A stretch of 64,000 bases of DNA from positions 6,884,001 through 6,948,000 of the forward strand of contig NC_088319.1 of the NCBI RefSeq assembly GCF_910592395.1. Reading direction: 5' to 3'. Made by a program: the position numbers and the translations under genes. Each line of letters starts with the position of its first letter. Position 1 is the stretch's first letter. The DNA is from Lineus longissimus. Its lineage: Eukaryota; Nemertea; Pilidiophora; Heteronemertea; Lineidae. A model generated the notes under the pieces. It was given only the letters and a program-made list of their open reading frames with translations, was not told the DNA's origin and searched no databases. This document shows positions 33,078 to 43,115 of this stretch, piece after piece.

Positions 33078-34293
33078 TACCCCTCAGCCCAAATGGGCTA
33101 GAGGGGTATTGTCGTCACGTGCGCCGTCCGTCCGGGCGGGCGGGCAGGTGGGCGTCTGCTACCTAGTTTCGGTCGATTTCTAGGAGAATGGCTTTGACAA
33201 TCAATTCAATTTTTGGTATTTACATTGAGGGTGACTAGAGGAAGGTTCCTTTCGAAAGTGGGCTTGTTCCGATTATCAATATGGTCACCAGGGCGGCGTG
33301 CTTGAAATCGCTTTCTGTCAATTTCGAGGAGAACCGTGCGTCCGATTAAATTCATTTTTGGTATGTACGTTGGGGGTGACTAGAGCGAGGTCCCTTTTAA
33401 AAACGGGCTCGTTCCGATTATCAATATGGCCACTAGGGCGGCGTACTTGAAATCGGTTTCCGTTAATTTCGAGGAGAACCGTTCATCCGATTAAATTCAT
33501 TTTTGGTATGTACGTTGAGGGTGACTAGAGCGAGCTTCCTTTCAAAAAAGGGCTCGTTCCGATTATCAATATGGCCACTAGGGCGGCGTGCTTGAAATCG
33601 GTTTCTGTCAATTTCGAGGAGAACCGTTTGTCCGATCAAATTCATTTTTGGTATGTACGTTGGGGGTGACTAGAGGAAGGTTCCTTTCGAAAACCGGCTC
33701 GCTCTGATTCTCAATATGGTCACCAGGGCGGCGTGCTTAAAATCGGTTTCCGTCAATTTCGAGGAGAAAAGTTCGGCCGATTAAATTCATTTTTGGTATG
33801 TACGTTGAGGGTGACTAAAGAAAGTTTCCTTTCGAAAACGGGCTCGTTCCGATAATCAATATGGCCACTAGGGCGGCATGCTTAAAATCGGTTTCCGTCA
33901 ATTTCGAGGAGAACCGTTTGTCCGATGAAACTCATTTTTGGTATGTACGTTGGGGGTGACTAGAGGAAGGTTCCTTTCAAAAACCGGCTCGTTCTGATTC
34001 TCAATATGGTCACCAGGGCAACGTATTTGAAATCGGTTACCCTCAATTTCGAGGAGAAAGGCTTGGAGGATGGAATCAATTTTTAGTGGGTGTAGGCCTA
34101 ATGCAGTTTTGTAAGGGGAAGGTTCCATCAGCGCGATTCGAAATTCAATATGGCCGCCATGCTCACATCCTAAAAATAGGTTTCCACAATTTTAATTTCC
34201 ATATGCAAACTAGCCACTCCACTAAGCCAACTTCACCATTATCTCACCTTCAACCTTAATAGGCTGAGGGCTTATGCTCGCTTTGCGATGCAA
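33078..34293 (+). mobile_element. Element F (Helentron-like) with 145-bp core repeats
   Basis: Starts after a T-run with a hairpin (CCCCTCAGCCCA...TGGGCTAGAGGGG) and a GTCC/GGGC-rich short repeat. About seven tandem units of 145 bp follow, each containing TTTTTGGTATGTACGTTG and a GGCCACCAGGGCGGCGTG-like motif. The 3' end GGCTGAGGG is complementary to the 5' CCCTCAGCC, followed by GCTCGCTTTGCGATGC, an imperfect hairpin, and CAA before a T-run. No ORF. The sequence is unrelated to A-E but the architecture is the same. Confidence 0.7.
33183..34080 (+). repeat. Seven 145-bp tandem units in F
   Basis: The landmark CATTTTTGG occurs at 33353, 33498, 33643, 33788 and 33933, a constant 145-bp step, with diverged units on either side (landmarks near 33207 and 34076). 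End units are the most diverged. Confidence 0.9.
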
Positions 34294-34297
34294 TTTT

Positions 34298-34640
34298 TTA
34301 AAAATAAATTTCCTTATTTTTCCCGAAAATCGGGTAGGATCTGGAAGTTGTTGCGTCAAAATCGGCTGAAAGAGTTAACCTTTTGAAGGTTTTCTCATCA
34401 GTGAGTAGTTTCATGTTGACATGTTTACTTTTGTCTATTAACAGACGTCCAAATATGCTATTTAAGATTAGCTTCCAGAAGCTGCTCTCAAATTCAGAAA
34501 CGGATTGTGAACGCTTGTGCGTTATGAAGTTTACAAAATCTCGCATCCAGAACCTTTGTTCGAAGGCCAACACACGTCTTACGCGAAGCAATTTCATTCC
34601 ACATTTGAGGTAGTATTTCAAATTCTGATAATGCACATGT
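34298..34640 (-). pseudogene. Polinton-type DNA polymerase B fragment
   Basis: The minus-strand frame resembles the palm/thumb part of protein-primed family B DNA polymerases of Polinton/Maverick elements. It shows a KYYLKCGMKL start, FWMRDFVNF, KRSQSVSEFESSFWKL and LNSIFGRLL, which correspond to the conserved KxxNSxFG-type region. The YxDTD catalytic motif is not included. A remnant, with other polymerase parts lying to the right. Confidence 0.65.
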
Positions 34641-34736
34641 AGGAAAACTTAAACCCGAAAAGTTAAGCGTGCTTTTCGTGTGGACCAACTCTCGACTTAA
34701 TATCGAGGAGGTGGTCGTGTCCAGCCTCCCCGATTT

Positions 34737-35108
34737 TCAAAGAGTAGTAAACAGTCTCAAACACACATCGTCTTTGCCTCTCGGAGGAGAGACACTAGCG
34801 CGTTTTCCACTCAATGATCTGGGTAGTACGCTGTGTCGCCTTATTAGCGGATCTAGTGCACCTCCGCGAAAAGGAGTGAACGCCGATAGATAGAGACGTA
34901 AGCTCTGAACACAGGCAAAGCTCCAACCCGACTCTTCGTGGTGGAAAGTATCCACTTTCCCTGCTATTTCCTCTAACTGTTCCTCAATTAAATCCTCGAT
35001 TCCTCCTTGTCCTGGGTATATACCGTGATTTTTAGTCTTGAACCATGGTTCTGCACTGTGCTCTTCGAATTTCCCGGCCGTGTTATCTTCAGATCCCCGA
35101 ATGAGCAA
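34737..35108 (-). pseudogene. Polinton-type polymerase N-terminal region fragment
   Basis: Minus-strand frame with ESGWSFACVQSLRLYLSAF followed by a Pro-rich turn and a GKDDVCL stretch. This resembles the segment before the exonuclease domain in Polinton/adintovirus-like polymerases, where it precedes a CFxW-type motif. Because the next fragment (34298-34640) is much further along the protein, a large internal part is lost between them. Assignment is by pattern and context. Confidence 0.45.
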
Positions 35109-35187
35109 CCGGAACCTATCTACTGAATAAAACCTGAACCTCTACGTGATATTTAAAGGCTTCATTGCTTTTTTCTGCAGTGGCTAA

Positions 35188-35477
35188 TGAAAAGTTTGTC
35201 ATTACTTACTGACATTGGTTGTATTCCACTCACACAGTCACTCCATATGATGGGCCGGCCCAGGTCTCTTGCTTGTGATCATTCTTTGTCGTGTACTGGT
35301 ATAGTTTATCCTCTAGATAATATGTCCTCCTGACTCAATCTGTTCTCCATGAACAACTCTCCTCAACTACCTTAAAAAGTCCCTCCACCCAAAAGTACAC
35401 ACAGATCTGTGATGTCATCACTACATCAGCACAATGTCATTATTTGTGTGTAAGTGGTCTGCTAGTTAAAGTTAACA
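35188..35477 (-). repeat. 3' LTR
   Basis: 290 bp, ends TGTTAAC and CTTTTCA on the minus strand; no difference from the other LTR was found by eye. Confidence 0.92.
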
Positions 35478-35482
35478 AATTC

Positions 35483-35515
35483 ATCCTTTTTTCTTTTTTC
35501 CTTTTTGAAGAAACT
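35483..35515 (-). other. Polypurine tract
   Basis: On the minus strand a run of A and G (AAAAAGGAAAAAAGAAAAAA) sits just before the 3' LTR, as needed to prime plus-strand synthesis. Confidence 0.7.
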
Positions 35516-35616
35516 TAAAATTAAGAATAATCTTGGTGCTCCTAACTAAACTAAAGTGCCAGTAAAAGTCTTCAATGCAGATACGCTTCAAAAGGAATCT
35601 TTCTCTTATTTGCTTT

Positions 35617-36129
35617 TCAAATGTCCAATTTTCCGCTTTCTAATACTTTCAGTAACCGGTTTGCTGATGCTCCTTTCTTTGTTAATACATCTGCCAGTTG
35701 TTCTTTTCCATTGATCCATTTGAATTTCTCTATATCCTTTCTTTCAATGGCTTCTCTGATACCACTTATTTCTATTCTCAACCTCTTTTCTGAGACTCCT
35801 TTGTTGGATCTGACAGCTTCATGGAGTGATTTGCAGTCTGTCACACAAGTTATTCTAGGGCTTTCTTTTATGATTTCCGAAATCAGAGAATTGATAAAGA
35901 AAGCATTATCCATTGCATCTGCCATTGCCAGGGTTTCTCCAGCCAGTGGGCTTCTCACCACTCGTCTTATTTTCTTAGAACTCCAGCATAATGGTGAAAT
36001 TTTCTGTTCTTCTCCTTCCAGACATATGAAGTGTCCTCCTTGAGTAGCTCCATTTTCCAAATTTCCAAATGATGCATCACTAAATACAGTCAACTTGGGG
36101 TTCTTCAGTTTACTAAACTTAAGTGTCAC
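35617..36129 (-). pseudogene. Copia RNase H domain (end of pol)
   Basis: 170-aa frame with the Ty1/copia RNase H signature: SDASFGN (acidic residue 18), AGETLAMADA (Glu 65), VTDCKSLHEAV (Asp 98) and QLADVLTKKG (145-153). The C-terminus GKLDI closes the polyprotein just inside the 3' LTR. Catalytic acidic residues are present, but reverse transcriptase and integrase are deleted, so this is a tail without its enzyme. Confidence 0.85.
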
Positions 36130-36792
36130 CTTCTCACTTTTGGCTTTTCGGATTACTTTGTTTGTTTTAATATGGCTGTGCCAAATGTTTCAGTCATGAA
36201 TATGAGGTTGTGGTTGTCTATTTCACTGGTAAACAATGTTACATTGCACGACTCTTCTTCTGTTACCAATCTTACTACTTCCTTTGAGTCCTTATGTTCA
36301 CAATCCCGAGCCCAGTGATATGTACTTCCACAAACAGCACATCTGGATCTCATGCCTTTCTTATCCATTGGTTTGTTCCACGCTGTAAATAAGGCTGTCT
36401 CTCTGTTGCCTTATTCTTGAAGTAGTGGCTCCTGCTATTTCTGGTTTGGTTGTTTGTGAACATTGCTTCCTGTTTTATTGTCACACTATAGTCATTTAAA
36501 CATTTCGATGCATCGTTTTCTCCAAAGATCCGTTTCAAAGCTGATTTCATACTTTGGAAGTTCAGTTCCTTCGCCGCTGTTAGAGCAAGTTGTTTCTCAT
36601 TTTGGCCTGGACCTGCTTTATCTAGAATTTTGAAGGCTAGAACAGCTTCTGGTAATTCCATTTTATGTTTCTTACTAAGATAGTACAGTCTTTCAAACTC
36701 AATGATATACTCCCCAATTGACTGTCCTTCAACTCTTTGGAAATTTTCAAATTTGGTGTAAATGCTGTAGGCTATATCAATTTCATCCTTTT
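36130..36792 (-). pseudogene. Copia gag, C-terminal part with CCHC knuckle, and protease start
   Basis: The frame from 36792 gives the end of the UBN2-like gag domain (YSIYTKFENFQRVEG, then a helix MELPEAVLAFKILD). After a one-base shift near 36365 it gives a zinc knuckle C-AVC-GSTYHWARDC (CX2CX4HX4C) and the first residues of the aspartic protease (…TETFGTAIL). There it joins abruptly to RNase H sequence at about 36150, marking a large deletion. Its N-terminal part is at 41090-41333. Confidence 0.85.
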
Positions 36793-36837
36793 TGGCTCAC
36801 CGTAGGGGAGTCTATACAATACCGCAGTGTCCGTCGT

Positions 36838-36869
<32 letters not shown>

Positions 36870-38442
36870 CGTCGTATCCTAGTTCAAAAACAGTGGCACG
36901 TTTCTTAACCGCTAGGCCTATGAACTTAAAACTTTGTACACATGACCCCCTAGGTCAGATGACCCGTGACACTAAATTTCTGTCTGATCTGATTCTCTAC
37001 TTGGCCACCAGGGGGCCAAATGTGGATATCTAAAAACTGTGATATCCTGCTTATTAGTGACTTGTTTTCGATGAAACTTTTGTTGTAGGTACTCATAGTA
37101 AATATACATCTTATATCATACGGGTTTTTAATTTGACCTACTTTTCAAGGTCACAGAGGTCATATGGCGTAAATTGGCCGTTAGAATGTAAACTATGGCA
37201 CGTTTCTTAACCACTAAAGCTATGAACTTGAAACTTGGTACATATAACCCCCTATATCACATAGCCTCTGGTGCTGAATTTCAGTTTGATCTGATTCTCA
37301 ACTTTGCCACCAGGGGGCCAAAAGTGGAAATCTAAAAAGTGTGATATCTCGCTTATAAGTGACTTGTTTTCGATAAAATTTTTATGGTAGGTACCCTTAG
37401 GAAGAATACATCACATATCTTACGGTTTTTCAATTTGACCTACTTTTCAAGGTCACAGAGGTCATATGGCGTAAATTGGCCGTTAGAGTGTAAACTATGG
37501 CACGTTTCTTAACCACTAAAGCTATGAACTTGAAACTTGGTACATATAACCCCCTATATCACATAGCCTCTGGTGCTGAATTTCAGTTTGATCTGATTCT
37601 CAACTTTGCCACCAGGGGGCCAAAAGTGGAAATCTAAAAAGTGTGATATCTCGCTTATAAGTGACTTGTTTTCGATAAAATTTTTATGGTAGGTACCCTT
37701 AGGAAGAATACATCACATATCTTACGGGTTTTCAATTTGACCTACTTTTCAAGGTCACAGAGGTCATATGGCGTAAATTGGCCGTTAGAGTGTAAACTAT
37801 GGCACGTTTCTTAACCAGTAAAGCTATGAACTTGAAACTTGGTGCATATAACCCCCTACATCAGATAACCTCTGATGCCAAATTTTGGCTCGATCTGATT
37901 CTTTATTCGGCCACCAGGGGGCCATAATGGAAAAAGTAAGAAGTGCAATATCTTGCTTATTTTTAGTGATTCGTTTTCAATAAAATTTTTATGGTAGGCT
38001 CTCCTAGCAAGGATACATCACATATCATATGAGTTTTTGATCTGACCTGCTTTTCAAGGTCACAGAGGTCAAATGGCGTAAATTTGTCGTTTGATTGTAA
38101 CTATGGCACGTTTCTTAACCACTAAAGCTTTGAACTTGAAATTTGATACACATGACTCCCTACGTCATGTAACCTCGGACACCGAATTTCGATCTGATCT
38201 GGTACTCAACTCGGCCACCAGGAGGCCAAAACTAAAATAGGTAAAAAGTGCAATATCTCGTTTATTATTGACTTGTTTTTGATGATATTCTTATGGTACT
38301 TACTCCAAGCAACGATACATCACATGTCATACCGACTTTGGTTTGACCTATATACTATACATGTACAATGTTTCTTAATCTGGATGAATTACAAAGCACC
38401 AAATATCTATACGGTGAGCACAATGGCCCCTGGCCGTTTCAT
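36793..38442 (+). mobile_element. Element B4 (family B)
   Basis: Complete B copy: 5' GGCTCACCGTAGGGG, a (GTC) run, four DR3-bearing modules 302-305 bp apart, 3' TACGGTGAGC and AATGGCCCCTGGCCGTT hairpin to TTTCAT. Confidence 0.9.
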
Positions 38443-38834
38443 TCAATAATCCTTAATGAGGGAACAAATCTCAAGTACATCAACTGTATCTCTAAAGGCC
38501 TTTTCAGTACACCTGTCACAAGTGAGATTGTGATTGTCCAATTGAAGCGGATTGTGTCTATCACTCAGGAACAGGTGCGACAGGTTTTCTCCTATCTACC
38601 ATGTCAATGGTATAAGATGGAGACAACCCAGACCCACGCAGCCCACACTCAGCTGAATGAAGCTTGGCCTTTTTACAGTGTCTACATACATCATCGACTG
38701 ATGATCTCTTGTATACCTAAGCCGGAAGTCTGATGGGTGCATGCGTACACCAGAGGAGGGGTCACAGAAAAAAGGAAGTGTGATTTGTACTAAACGAACT
38801 GCCTCTAATCAAATTTCTTGCTATTCTCTTTCAG

Positions 38835-38966
38835 TTACAAAGGCCATGGCATGGACCTGGACAAAGCAGTTTCAACCTGTGACCCAAAATACCCAATCAT
38901 ACTTCTTGCCCATCAACCAAATGCAGCTAAAATGGCTCTGGAATCAAAGCATGATTGTTTTATCTG
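38835..38966 (+). pseudogene. TMPPE-like metallophosphoesterase, penultimate exon (captured)
   Basis: A polypyrimidine tract and TTTCAG open the exon; it ends at CTG followed by GTAAGA. It encodes [10 protein letters not shown], then [19 protein letters not shown], the stretch just before the GHTH metal-binding motif in calcineurin-like phosphoesterases of the TMPPE/YkuE type (typical LLAHQP with the metal-ligand His). The last codons need two extra bases to join the next exon in frame, which a CT loss at ATCTG would explain. It is therefore a broken copy. The exons upstream that carry the first metal-ligand motifs are absent. Confidence 0.75.
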
Positions 38967-39215
38967 GTAAGATTTATTTGAACCTTGTGACAGAATGTAT
39001 TAAAAACACTGAAAATACAGCTGCTTAAACAGTTTTTCAGCCCATTTATGATTCAAAGCAGGAAGATCACCTGGTGCAGGTATTGATTTGTGTACCGGTA
39101 ACAAGTGTAATCATTTCACAGCAGTCTCCAGTTGAGGGCCACTCAGATTACATTTCAACAACATACTGCAACTTTTACTAAAGATGAGAACTGAGAGACT
39201 CATGATGAGTTGAGA

Positions 39216-39495
39216 AGAGGAGCCTCATAGCTGAGTGGTTAACACTGCTGGCTATAAGGCAATAGGGCCCAGGTTCAATCCTGGGAGACCCAGGATTGGA
39301 TTTCTGGATGACTTGCTGTGACTTTAAAGGAACTAAAGTTCCTGGCTCCTCACAGTCCTACAAATGAAATGTAAAACTGAGATTCCTCATATCCATGCCA
39401 AGGCAAGCAAAAGACCCCATGAGTAGCTTGTGATGGACTCTACCTCTGGCCAAAGATGGTGTCGCTAAGCCAATAAACCCATTCGGCAGCTAACC
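39216..39495 (+). repeat. tRNA-derived SINE in the captured intron
   Basis: A-box TAGCTGAGTGG at 39228-39238 and B-box GGTTCAATCC at 39272-39281 have the spacing of a tRNA promoter, within a tRNA-like fold including a GGCCCAGGTTCAATCCTGGG arm. A non-tRNA body of about 200 bp follows. Its family is not recognised. Confidence 0.75.
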
Positions 39496-39629
39496 GTAAA
39501 AATGTTCATCATGGCTTGGAGGAGGAATATTCCGTTGAGAATAATTCCTCGAAGTGTAGAGTGGATGCTGAAGGAGAAGAAGAGCAAGTGGGAAAAAGCA
39601 AAAACTAATTCTAGATTTTACAATTTCAG

Positions 39630-39819
39630 GCCATACACACGGTGGTCAGATGTTCCCTGGCAGTATTCTCGTCTACTTAGTCAACACCTATTACGCAGGA
39701 TTATACTAATCGGCAAAAGCAATTACGTTTATGTTTCCGAGGGCGCCATCTATTGGGGAATTCCAATGAGAATCCTGTCGACAAAGGAGATCACAGAAAT
39801 TGTTTTGCAGGCGTCGTGA
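39630..39819 (+). pseudogene. TMPPE-like metallophosphoesterase, last exon (captured)
   Basis: After the acceptor TTTCAG the exon encodes GHTHGGQMFPGS, the diagnostic metal-binding motif of calcineurin-like phosphoesterases. It then gives NTYYAGLY and, after a one-base frameshift, SNYVYVSEGAIYWGIPMR and an EITEIVL end before TGA. The order and content are those of the C-terminus of TMPPE-like proteins. The frameshift and the exon-junction defect show it is not functional. It lies on the + strand, opposite to the host retrotransposon. Confidence 0.8.
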
Positions 39820-39973
39820 GGTTAAGAGAATCTAGCTTCCGATGAAGCAGAGGTTAGGGGAGATGTTCTAGATAACTATCAGTATGAAAATATGGGAACA
39901 GGCGGCACTGTGTACAGTTCCTTAAAACATAGATACTTTTAAATAGACCTCCAGAAGCGTTTCGCCTCATTTT

Positions 39974-40018
39974 TAGCTCACCTCTTAGCAGAGGTGAGCT
40001 TATCCCATACCGTGGCGT

Positions 40019-40050
<32 letters not shown>

Positions 40051-41089
40051 CGTCGTCCGTTAGCAGGGCACGTTTCGTAACTGTTAGAGCTATTGAGTTG
40101 AAACTTGGTACACATGTACCCTTATGTAATGACACCTTGGAGACCAAGTTTCGGTCCGATTCGTTTTATGGTTTGGCCACCAGGGGGCCAAACGTTAAAA
40201 GTGAAAATATGCAATATCTCCCTTAATAGTAGTCAGGAATTTTTGAAAAAAATATGGTAGGTACTTCTAGCAAAGGTGCATCATATATCCTCCGGGTTTT
40301 TGATTTTACCTCCTTTTCAAGGTCACAGAGGTCAAATGGTGTAAATTGGCCGTTAGGATGTAACGATGGCACGTTTCTAAACTGCAATGACTATTGATAC
40401 CAAATTTGGTACACATTTACCCCTTAGTCAGGTGATCTCAGGGACCGAAGTTTGGTCCAATATGATTCACCACTTGACCACCAGGGGGCAAAATCCAAAA
40501 ACCTTAAAAATGTGATTATTCCTTAACTTCTTGCCCGATTGCCACCAATTTGATATCATGGGTACATCTAACCACCATACAGTATATGTCACACAGGTTT
40601 TTAATTTGACTTTCTTGTCAAGGTCACAGAGGTCAAATGGCGTAAATTCGCCGTCAGGCCGTAACTATGGCACGTTTCTTAACTGCAATGACTATTGATC
40701 ACAAATTAAGTACACATGTACCCCTTGGTCAGGTGATCTTAGGTACCGAAGTTTGGTGCGATCTGATTTGCCGTTTGGCCTCCAGGGAGGGGGCCAAATC
40801 CTAAATTCTTCAAAATGCCATTATTCCTAGTAATGACTTGCCCGATTGGCACCAATTTTATATCATAGGTACATCTAATTCTAACAACCATTCAATGTGT
40901 CACCCGGGTCTTCTTTGATTTGACCTACTTTTCAAGGTCACAGAGGTCGAATGTACTGTAAATTTGCCATTTTGGGGAAATTGTAATTGCTTGGACCTAC
41001 ATCAAACCTAACACTACATGACACAATACCATGCTCTTTATCCATCTTTCCTCCACATGAGGTGAGCACAATGGCCCTGGCCATTTCAT
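39974..41089 (+). mobile_element. Element A4 (family A), right end of the composite
   Basis: Complete A copy with 5' hairpin, (GTC)9-like run, three modules and 3' hairpin. It stands about 150 bp downstream of the phosphoesterase stop codon. Confidence 0.9.
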
Positions 41090-41333
41090 TGTAAACCTTG
41101 TCAAGGGCTGCTAGAAGTTCTTTCATTCCATCATCAGTATTGAGTTCACTTGTTTCAAGTTCTAATGCAATGGCTCTCGCCTGACCTTTCAGTGATAATG
41201 TGACTGCAAGAGCTTGTTTCTTTATATCAAGTTCTGTCACAAGTTGCCACATAGAAATTTCATTTTTCCATGTCTCATAATCGGAATGAGATTCACTTCC
41301 AAAGGTTGGGGGGTTTTTATATCCGGCAGCCAT
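41090..41333 (-). pseudogene. Copia gag, N-terminal part
   Basis: Starts at an ATG in good context (AAGATGGCT) with MAAGYKNPPTF, then DYETWKNEISMWQLVTEL and KKQALAVTLSLKGQA, the N-terminal helices of the Copia gag (DUF4219/UBN2-like). It stops at the composite boundary and continues at 36792. With the frameshift and deletion downstream the element cannot make its own proteins. Confidence 0.85.
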
Positions 41334-41450
41334 CTTTTTCTTTTGTTTGCTATAAAGTACAGGCACTGATGTACAGGGAATGTAAATGTATACGCACACA
41401 AGTATCCAGCTAACACTACACAGAGGTCCTCCTTGTAGATTGTTACACAG

Positions 41451-41462
41451 CCTCTGCTACCA
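41451..41462 (-). other. Primer-binding site, initiator tRNA-Met
   Basis: TGGTAGCAGAGG directly follows the 5' LTR on the minus strand and is complementary to the 3' end of animal initiator tRNA-Met (CCTCTGCTACCA). Confidence 0.85.
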
Positions 41463-41752
41463 TGAAAAGTTTGTCATTACTTACTGACATTGGTTGTATT
41501 CCACTCACACAGTCACTCCATATGATGGGCCGGCCCAGGTCTCTTGCTTGTGATCATTCTTTGTCGTGTACTGGTATAGTTTATCCTCTAGATAATATGT
41601 CCTCCTGACTCAATCTGTTCTCCATGAACAACTCTCCTCAACTACCTTAAAAAGTCCCTCCACCCAAAAGTACACACAGATCTGTGATGTCATCACTACA
41701 TCAGCACAATGTCATTATTTGTGTGTAAGTGGTCTGCTAGTTAAAGTTAACA
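41463..41752 (-). repeat. 5' LTR
   Basis: 290 bp, TG...CA, followed by GCTAA, the right copy of the target duplication. Confidence 0.92.
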
Positions 41753-41757
41753 GCTAA

Positions 41758-43115
41758 CACCTTTCTTAGTTGTCTGACTATTAACGGACATGCTTTTTGG
41801 TTAAAAACAACTGTAAGTCGTGATTCAATCGTACCGGAGGTCCATAAACATATTTTGCGCCGTGCGACCTTGCGGTCCGTAAAATGTTTTTAAGACGAAA
41901 CCTGATTTACGTGATTCTAGCGAACACAACACAATTCTGGTATATTGTTTTCTGGGATTCAAACTGATTTTTTTTTTTTAACTGATCGATCGTCGCCTTC
42001 GGAATTGCAAGGTGCAAATAACCTTCCCCCAGGCAAAATTCACTTCTTCACCTGATTCGTGACAGATGTCAAGGTCTATCTCATTAAAAAATGTACCATT
42101 TAATGGTAAGTAAGTATCGAGGACAAACGAAAGCGTGTGAGAGATGTTTTCCGCGATCCCGAGGATTGACAGGGATACTCCTTAGTAGAGGCATATACAC
42201 ATTGCTGACTGGCGTAGATTTCACAATGGAAGAATATATAAACAAATTATGCGCATTGTAATCAAAATTTGGTTTGCGAGACGCTTTTATAACTAAGGTA
42301 ACGTTTTGCGTCTTCCAGTCATTGTTCTGTGGCGATCAAGGCGCTACTCGAAGCTCCAGAAGCTCGTTCATCGGTTTCAGTGTGCTGGTGAGAAGCTCGA
42401 TCCTCCGAGGTGATTTCACTCGGCCTAGAAGTAGGCCTATCTATGTGTGGAGTCGTCTGTGGCTCGGACGAGCTTGCCGTGTCCGTGGAAGCCAGCCGAG
42501 AAGTTTCAATGTCTTTTTCTTCTTCCTTCTCTTCGATCAAGTCTTAGAAGCCCCCTCAAAACCCCCTTCTTCAAATTTGTGACTCTGTGCTGTCATTGAA
42601 AAAGTACTTAGTTTTATCAAATCCTAGAACTTCAGCACATCAGAAGATAGCTCAATCGCTTCGCCTTCGAATAGATGGATTTGAGCAAACCCCGTCGATG
42701 ACAAACAAAATTTTCCCGCCCATACAGGGTTGCCAGTAAGGGTTTGAGTAGGTGGCCAGTTTTGAAAAGTAGGTGGCCATTGGCATGTTTAGGACTCATG
42801 CTAGAGGGGGCGTAGCCCCCGAGGCGCACCAAGGGTGCGTGCCGAGGGGGGAGTCTGGGGGCCCTCCCCCAGAAAATTTTGAAATCTAGATACTCTGAGA
42901 TGCAATTTCAGCATTGTTGAAGCACTGAAAGAACCAGTTGGAGGGAGGCAATTAAAGCTGTGCAATTTCAAGTCCTTGGGTAGGCCTACTAAAAAGCCAA
43001 GTTTAACTCGGATATGGTTATTGACTCGTAAACTTTTATTTGACTCAAAATTATACATATGAGATGACTCTTTAAATATTGACATGATTGTGGAAGGGGT
43101 CAAGAATGTAACTAT
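41758..43115. other. Unassigned; probable 3' flank of the hAT-like element
   Basis: The 42800-42890 stretch (GGGGGAGTCTGGGGGCCCTCC region) is the sort of G/C-rich terminal sequence often linked to ZNF862-like hAT copies. A 73-codon minus-strand Ser/Thr/Glu-rich frame near 42319-42540 has no recognisable domain. Confidence 0.35.

Larger units (their letters stand above)
38443..39973 (+). other. Captured genomic segment
   Basis: Unlike A or B sequence. It holds an unassigned 390 bp, two phosphoesterase exons with the intervening intron, a tRNA-derived SINE in that intron, and about 150 bp of 3' untranslated sequence into which A4 had inserted. Confidence 0.75.
36793..41089 (+). mobile_element. 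4.3-kb composite Helentron-like element: B4 + captured gene fragment + A4
   Basis: Left boundary is the B 5' end (T + GGCTCACCG after TTTT), right boundary the A 3' end (hairpin, TTTCAT). Host gag reads up to both boundaries and is continuous in frame if exactly this segment is removed, so the 4,297 bp behave as one insertion without target duplication. Between B4 and A4 lies 1.5 kb with two exons of a metallophosphoesterase gene, its intron and a SINE. This is the pattern expected when rolling-circle transposition starts at B, ignores the B 3' signal and stops at the next one. Confidence 0.85.
35188..41752 (-). mobile_element. Copia-type LTR retrotransposon, internally deleted, with a nested Helentron-like composite
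   Basis: Two 290-bp LTRs (35188-35477 and 41463-41752), apparently identical on reading, are bounded by TG...CA and flanked by a 5-bp target duplication GCTAA (35183-35187 and 41753-41757). The element reads on the minus strand: primer-binding site next to the right LTR, gag at 41333, then a deletion from early protease to RNase H, then a purine-rich tract before the left LTR. Without the 4.3-kb composite in gag it is only 2.27 kb. Identical LTRs mean recent insertion. Confidence 0.92.

Noticed and set aside
38368-38733. 121-codon frame at the B4 end
   Set aside because: It starts inside the B4 3' end and continues into captured non-coding DNA; no match to the phosphoesterase or any known domain.
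42274-42582. 102-codon frame on the + strand
   Set aside because: Arg/Ser-rich with no domain; overlaps an equally unconvincing minus-strand frame.
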